A stretch of 29,804 bases of DNA from Apostichopus parvimensis (taxonomy: Eukaryota; Echinodermata; Holothuroidea; Aspidochirotida; Stichopodidae), in the NCBI GenBank assembly GCA_000934455.1, contig KN897859.1, positions 1-29,804 on the forward strand, in the 5' to 3' direction. A program made the translations under genes and the position numbers. Below the pieces are notes generated by a model. That model searched no databases and was not told the origin of the DNA. It saw only the letters and a program-made list of their open reading frames with translations. Within the stretch, counting starts at the first letter, position 1, and every line of letters begins with the position of its first letter. Shown here piece after piece: positions 29,601-29,804 of the stretch.

Positions 29601-29792
29601 GCTGAATGAAATGACTGTGTTACAAGAATTACCTGCTGTCCTTTCTTCTGCATGTACGATCTTTTCCTCACAAACAGCAACAATCTGAATGACAGTGATT
29701 TTACCGAGTTCTACATCTTCCACTGTTGCTCTGTTAATGTGAGGGCTGAGATATGGACCTTTCCGAGACCCATCGTTCAACCAGTAATAATT
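8501..29792 (-). CDS. Large fibronectin type III array protein with C-terminal thioredoxin/TlpA-like domain, 5'-partial, 24 exons
   Basis: Exons joined: 29792-29633, 28945-28817, 28333-28232, 27740-27648, 27315-27151, 26187-25468, 24979-24610, 23961-23773, 23204-23006, 21802-21723, 20872-20604, 20122-20064, 19294-19116, 18249-18054, 17665-17492, 17070-16745, 16252-16168, 14623-14545, 13557-13421, 12261-12104, 11621-11403, 10761-10553, 9684-9598, 8634-8501. All junctions are GT-AG, phases agree, and the total is 4518 nt (1505 residues plus TAA). Seen: about ten FN3 domains with the strand-B Trp (LCW, LKW, LRW, LKW, VVW, LEW, VSW, VTW, VKW, LSW) and strand-F aromatic patterns; a helical linker at about 1120-1190; then, from about 1310, a thioredoxin-like fold with FWNHWCLAS and ITSVPTLVLV. 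No transmembrane segment is visible. Inference: a scaffold or adhesion-type protein with a redox or peptide-binding tail. I do not recognise a named orthologue. The 5' end is off-window. Confidence 0.85.
9598..9684 (-). CDS. Exon 23: thioredoxin cis-proline loop
   Basis: Acceptor TTTTTTCTCAAAG|GTGATG; donor CCACAAG|GTAGGG; phase 1 to 1. It encodes DMFGITSVPTLVLVHPQG, the thioredoxin-fold F-G-I-x-S-V-P-T motif with the cis-Pro codon at 9623-9625. Confidence 0.86.
10553..10761 (-). CDS. Exon 22: active-site helix (WCLAS) and Cys-rich segment
   Basis: Acceptor CTCTGCGATGCAG|GTGCCT; TG from exon 21 plus G restores Trp, followed by CLASQNAMSFFVQYAK: catalytic-position Cys (10758-10760) and Ser in place of the resolving Cys (10749-10751). 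Downstream the frame carries TCSAACCCGG and RHTCCCQEVSGG. The 3' end is uncertain: the donor GGAA|GTAAAG at 10553 gives the needed phase 1, but AAGG|GTCGTA at 10712 also would, leaving only 50 nt and too little sequence for a normal thioredoxin fold. Confidence 0.6.
11403..11621 (-). CDS. Exon 21: thioredoxin-like domain, N-terminal part
   Basis: Acceptor GCAATTTACAG|ATTCCC; donor CACTG|GTGAGA; phase 2 to 2. It contains PPPSVMVYDLYHKTTSLLVP and KRPTLILFWNHW, which matches the entry strands and central beta strand of TlpA/AhpC-TSA-type thioredoxins, ending inside the Trp of the active-site WC. Confidence 0.85.
12104..12261 (-). CDS. Exon 20: last FN3 domain, strands F-G
   Basis: Acceptor CTCATTTACAG|CTCAGT; donor GAAGCAG|GTATGT; phase 0 to 2. 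It contains HRIILVAVTNHPVGDSDPSD then MVLVDTTPF. The acceptor is built from the first unit of a 63-bp minisatellite that fills the adjoining intron. Confidence 0.82.
12267..12590. repeat. 63-bp minisatellite, five copies plus a partial sixth
   Basis: Units start (AATGAGGA...) at 12267, 12331, 12395, 12458 and 12520, with a truncated start at 12583. Each carries ATAGTATTTATACCATCAAA and GAGAGCTAGAGCTACAT with small differences. The array begins within 6 bases of the coding exon that ends at 12261. Confidence 0.93.
13421..13557 (-). CDS. Exon 19: last FN3 domain, strands B-E
   Basis: Acceptor TTTCTCTTTATTCAG|GGACAG; donor CCATACAA|GTATGG; phase 1 to 0. It contains TVSVHLSWDLTKDDGD and ISGYRILVNDKPHG, an FN3 B-C-C' pattern. 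The longest open frame across this stretch is a different, non-matching frame. Confidence 0.84.
13699..13771. repeat. CTGT/GTGT then CTAT microsatellite
   Basis: Compound tetranucleotide tract of CTGT with GTGT interruptions, followed by four CTAT units. A short open frame through it (MSVCMSVCVSVC...) is a repeat artefact. Confidence 0.9.
14545..14623 (-). CDS. Exon 18: end of helical linker
   Basis: Acceptor TTCTTTTGTTACAG|AGGTTG; donor CACACAG|GTAAAG; phase 0 to 1. It encodes LTVVESKLRNCLERIAEHT, helical in pattern, leading into the last FN3 domain. Confidence 0.76.
15550..15799. mobile_element. 250-bp foldback (MITE-like) element
   Basis: The left arm 15550-15647 starts CCTGGTTAGCCCTCGCTTGG. 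The reverse complement of 15701-15799 starts CCTGGTTAGCCCTCACTTGA and stays alignable through GGGTATCA(C/T)GTGAT to CTTATCTTA. So about 98-bp arms flank a ~53-bp spacer containing GCAGCTGC. No coding capacity. I cannot identify a clear target-site duplication or a superfamily. Confidence 0.75.
16168..16252 (-). CDS. Exon 17: helical linker
   Basis: Acceptor TATATCCTTAG|GATTCT; donor AGAAAG|GTAACT; phase 2 to 0. It encodes ILQSLYDIDNHLDVSLHHQI then KDEILARK, amphipathic and probably helical. The acceptor tract is weak, but phases match on both sides. Confidence 0.72.
16745..17070 (-). CDS. Exon 16: rest of FN3 domain and start of helical linker
   Basis: Acceptor TTTTGTTTGTAG|TTACTC; donor AGGATAG|GTGAGA; phase 0 to 2. 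It contains VEFTSLAPRTKHLLYLDIYL (strands E-F) and then a charged segment, VERKQLDTEACQLINSQDR, that begins an alpha-helical linker. Confidence 0.85.
17492..17665 (-). CDS. Exon 15: FN3 strand G, linker, next strands A-B
   Basis: Acceptor TTTTCTATCTTCAG|GCCTTA; donor CTGAAG|GTAAAA; phase 0 to 0. It contains a Cys-rich ALCCIQEFCSKES, then TSKVNSIGVKWEEPVTTGG. Confidence 0.85.
17793..17900. repeat. Short inverted-repeat element (13-bp perfect termini)
   Basis: AAGATGGGTTGCT at 17793-17805 is the exact reverse complement of AGCAACCCATCTT at 17888-17900. The 82 bases between show no coding. It could be a tiny MITE relic or a chance hairpin. Confidence 0.45.
18054..18249 (-). CDS. Exon 14: FN3 strands B-F
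   Basis: Acceptor CTTCCTCTGACAG|GGAATC; donor ATTAAAG|GTATGA; phase 2 to 0. It contains FEGCTVTWQKPEQFGAARLK, GYLLTINQE and MCQKYTFILK. Confidence 0.87.
19116..19294 (-). CDS. Exon 13: FN3 strands E-G and next domain start
   Basis: Acceptor CTCTTTGCTGTGTCAG|GAACTT; donor TATTCA|GTGAGA; phase 0 to 2. It contains CVAGTSIFLVIYGLNRQGD (strand F) and ends APIETPVIVIQ. Confidence 0.83.
19537..19587. repeat. A-rich low-complexity tract
   Basis: Successive runs of eight to ten A residues separated by T or TATAT. It may be the decayed tail of a retroposed copy, but no body is recognisable beside it. Confidence 0.8.
20064..20122 (-). CDS. Exon 12: FN3 strand C (59 nt)
   Basis: Acceptor TTCTTTCCTTCAG|GAAGCT; donor CCAAAG|GTATGT; phase 1 to 0. 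It encodes SSSDVYQFKVSWSSVAKPK. Confidence 0.82.
20604..20872 (-). CDS. Exon 11: FN3 strands F-G, long linker, next strand B
   Basis: Acceptor TTTTCTTGACAG|AACTTA; donor TTTCCAG|GTGGGT; phase 2 to 1. It contains TYVLNVAAVADDAISSHS, a polar linker of about 40 residues and NHCVTVSWTIPFPG. Confidence 0.87.
21128..21187. repeat. Two-copy direct repeat, 38-bp spacing
   Basis: AGTAGAGTAACTGCATATTT plus AC occurs at 21128 and again at 21166, just upstream of the LTR-like block. Probably a small local duplication. Confidence 0.75.
21244..21673. mobile_element. Possible solo LTR (430 bp)
   Basis: The block begins TGTAACGC and ends GGTGTTACA, giving TG...CA termini within a 6-bp perfect inverted repeat (TGTAAC/GTTACA), as in LTRs. 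ATAT immediately flanks both ends (21240-21243 and 21674-21677), compatible with a 4-bp target duplication, although the flank is a TA run and therefore weak evidence. Inside is a TATA-like TTATATAGCGG. No primer-binding site, gag or pol lies next to it. Confidence 0.4.
21723..21802 (-). CDS. Exon 10: FN3 strand C'-E (80 nt)
   Basis: Acceptor TTATTCCTGGCTAG|GTTTAC; donor CACTCAA|GTAAGA; phase 0 to 2. It encodes VYMNNKPVGNVLTSETFQAI, continuing the G-F-Q strand from exon 9 as an FN3 C-C' hairpin. It is short and easy to miss; the phase fit on both sides supports it. Confidence 0.8.
22661..22850. repeat. 48-bp minisatellite, four copies
   Basis: Units starting CACCAAACC (or CACTACAAC) lie at 22661, 22709, 22757 and 22806. 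Each includes CTCCTACAGTG(T/C)ACATATTG or a close variant. The third copy is the most diverged. Confidence 0.9.
23006..23204 (-). CDS. Exon 9: FN3 end and next FN3 start
   Basis: Acceptor TTTTTCTTTTCAG|CTGTGT; donor GGCTTCCAG|GTGAGC; phase 2 to 0. It contains VVDVSVSAIKEDGVW, a Pro-rich PGPPDPPTLTC linker and SKHIQLEWSEPRLHGDVKVA. Confidence 0.88.
23607..23828. repeat. 95-bp tandem duplication, 2.3 copies, overlapping exon 8
   Basis: CATGAACTAGCAT recurs at 23607, 23702 and 23797, exactly 95 bases apart, and the first two units are nearly identical. The third, partial copy lies inside coding exon 8. Each full unit contains the sequence of the exon 8 donor, so the donor exists at 23773 and again at 23678. 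Confidence 0.93.
23773..23961 (-). CDS. Exon 8: FN3 strands B-E; 3' end lies in a tandem duplication
   Basis: Acceptor TTGTTATCTTGCAG|TTCAAA; donor CATGATAG|GTAAAT; phase 2 to 2. It contains GTLKVVWRLPDFG and GIMGYDISWMCNKDG (FN3 strands B and C). The last ~55 nt and the donor belong to a 95-bp unit repeated downstream; reading through this donor meets an immediate in-frame TAA. Confidence 0.82.
24610..24979 (-). CDS. Exon 7: end of one FN3 domain and start of the next
   Basis: Acceptor CACATCTAACAG|GTGCTA; donor GACGG|GTGCGT; phase 1 to 2. It contains LLAYQLFVNDRLQSTLAP (strands C-C') and a basic patch AAEVRRRWTKFNKKRSS before the next domain's N-terminal strand. GTGCGT is a less common donor, but its phase 2 matches exon 8 exactly. 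Confidence 0.82.
25468..26187 (-). CDS. Exon 6 (720 nt): end of one FN3, a full FN3, start of a third
   Basis: Acceptor TTTGCCTCACAG|GTTTGA; donor GATGATG|GTAAGA; phase 1 to 1. By far the largest exon. It contains IRNLKPETTYQLHMVLITEK (strands E-F), then a complete domain (RPTDLRCTKVTSTTVHLRW to PCSTYSFQIIAQSS), then KPTELLLSSFSPYHVDLKWW. Holding a full domain, where every other exon splits one, suggests intron loss or an ancestral fusion. Confidence 0.92.
27151..27315 (-). CDS. Exon 5: FN3 strands A-B
   Basis: Acceptor AATATCATTTCAG|GACAAG; donor GCATTAG|GTTAAT; phase 1 to 1. It contains CQPSNFRAVHVTSEKIQLKW followed by DFPPPESDG, an FN3 N-terminal half with its Trp. Confidence 0.82.
27648..27740 (-). 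CDS. Exon 4: FN3 strands E-G
   Basis: Acceptor TTATTTTGCAG|ATTGTA; donor TCAGATG|GTAAGC; phase 1 to 1. It encodes LGNLEEETKYTVLVESKGKG, the classic L-x-P/E-x-T-x-Y strand E-F signature. Confidence 0.85.
28232..28333 (-). CDS. Exon 3: FN3 strands C-C'
   Basis: Acceptor ATCACTTTCAG|GGATCT; donor ACGACAG|GTACCC; phase 1 to 1. It encodes HGTSYRVMWWKTEDDEGGD, a strand C segment. Confidence 0.78.
28817..28945 (-). CDS. Exon 2: end of one FN3 domain, start of the next
   Basis: Acceptor CAATTGACAG|GTACAG; donor GCAAGG|GTAAGT; phase 1 to 1. It contains LPPEDLCVLNVHSNRAELCW, the strand A-B pattern of an FN3 domain with its core Trp. Confidence 0.8.
29633..29792 (-). CDS. FN3-thioredoxin gene exon 1 of the window: C-terminal half of an FN3 domain
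   Basis: Acceptor TTTTAATTAG|AATTAT; donor ACAGCAG|GTAATT (phase 1). It reads NYYWLNDGSRKG, then a strand-F-like ITVIQIVAVCEEK. It opens inside an FN3 domain, so earlier exons must lie beyond the window edge. The acceptor tract is short and cut off by the edge. Confidence 0.7.
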
Positions 29793-29804
29793 CTAATTAA
29801 AAGA

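Larger units (their letters stand above)
8635..29632 (-). other. Introns of the FN3-thioredoxin gene (contents)
   Basis: The 23 introns run from about 330 bp (27316-27647) to 1544 bp (14624-16167). Recognisable contents: 63-bp minisatellite in 12262-13420; CTGT/CTAT microsatellite in 13558-14544; foldback element in 14624-16167; 13-bp inverted repeat in 17666-18053; A-rich low complexity in 19295-20063; poly-C/A run near 20540-20555; possible solo LTR and a 38-bp-spaced direct repeat in 20873-21722; 48-bp minisatellite in 21803-23005; 95-bp duplication in 23205-23772; short TA repeat near 25209-25222. In the remaining introns, including 8635-9597, 9685-10552, 10762-11402, 26188-27150 and 28946-29632, I see only AT-rich sequence. 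Confidence 0.7.

Overview
The window is animal nuclear DNA. It is AT-rich, with long GT-AG introns, scattered minisatellites, microsatellites and small dispersed elements. It holds parts of two multi-exon genes that converge tail to tail. The combination (a paired-class homeobox interrupted between homeodomain residues 46 and 47, a large fibronectin type III gene with short exons, AT-rich introns) fits an invertebrate metazoan such as a marine deuterostome. The sequence alone does not fix the phylum.

Region 1 (about 86-3802, + strand): the 3' part of a Q50 paired-like homeobox gene in three exons. These carry an N-terminal Pro/Ser-rich stretch with homeodomain residues 1-46, then residues 47-60 with an acidic tail, then a Pro/Ser-rich C-terminus ending in TGA. 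The upstream exon(s) appear to lie outside the window. Region 2 (about 3803-8500): 4.7 kb between the two 3' ends, with a candidate poly(A) signal, a G-rich exon-like block, a five-copy 28-bp minisatellite, a G-quadruplex motif and simple repeats, but no convincing gene.

Region 3 (29792 down to 8501, - strand): one large gene, reconstructed here as 24 coding exons. Every junction is GT-AG and codon phase is kept throughout, giving about 1505 residues; the 5' end lies beyond the right edge. It encodes about ten fibronectin type III domains, a helical linker, one more FN3 domain and a C-terminal thioredoxin/TlpA-like domain. That last domain has a WCLAS active site (CxxS, one cysteine) and a conserved SVPT cis-proline loop, spread over the last four exons. 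Exon 22, which carries the catalytic cysteine, also brings a Cys-rich insert; its 3' end is the least certain part of the model.

The introns of this gene hold a possible solo LTR (21244-21673), a 250-bp foldback element (15550-15799), a 63-bp minisatellite touching a splice acceptor (12267-12590), a 48-bp minisatellite (22661-22850), and a 95-bp tandem duplication that copied the end of an exon with its splice donor (23607-23828). The two genes show no functional link beyond adjacency.
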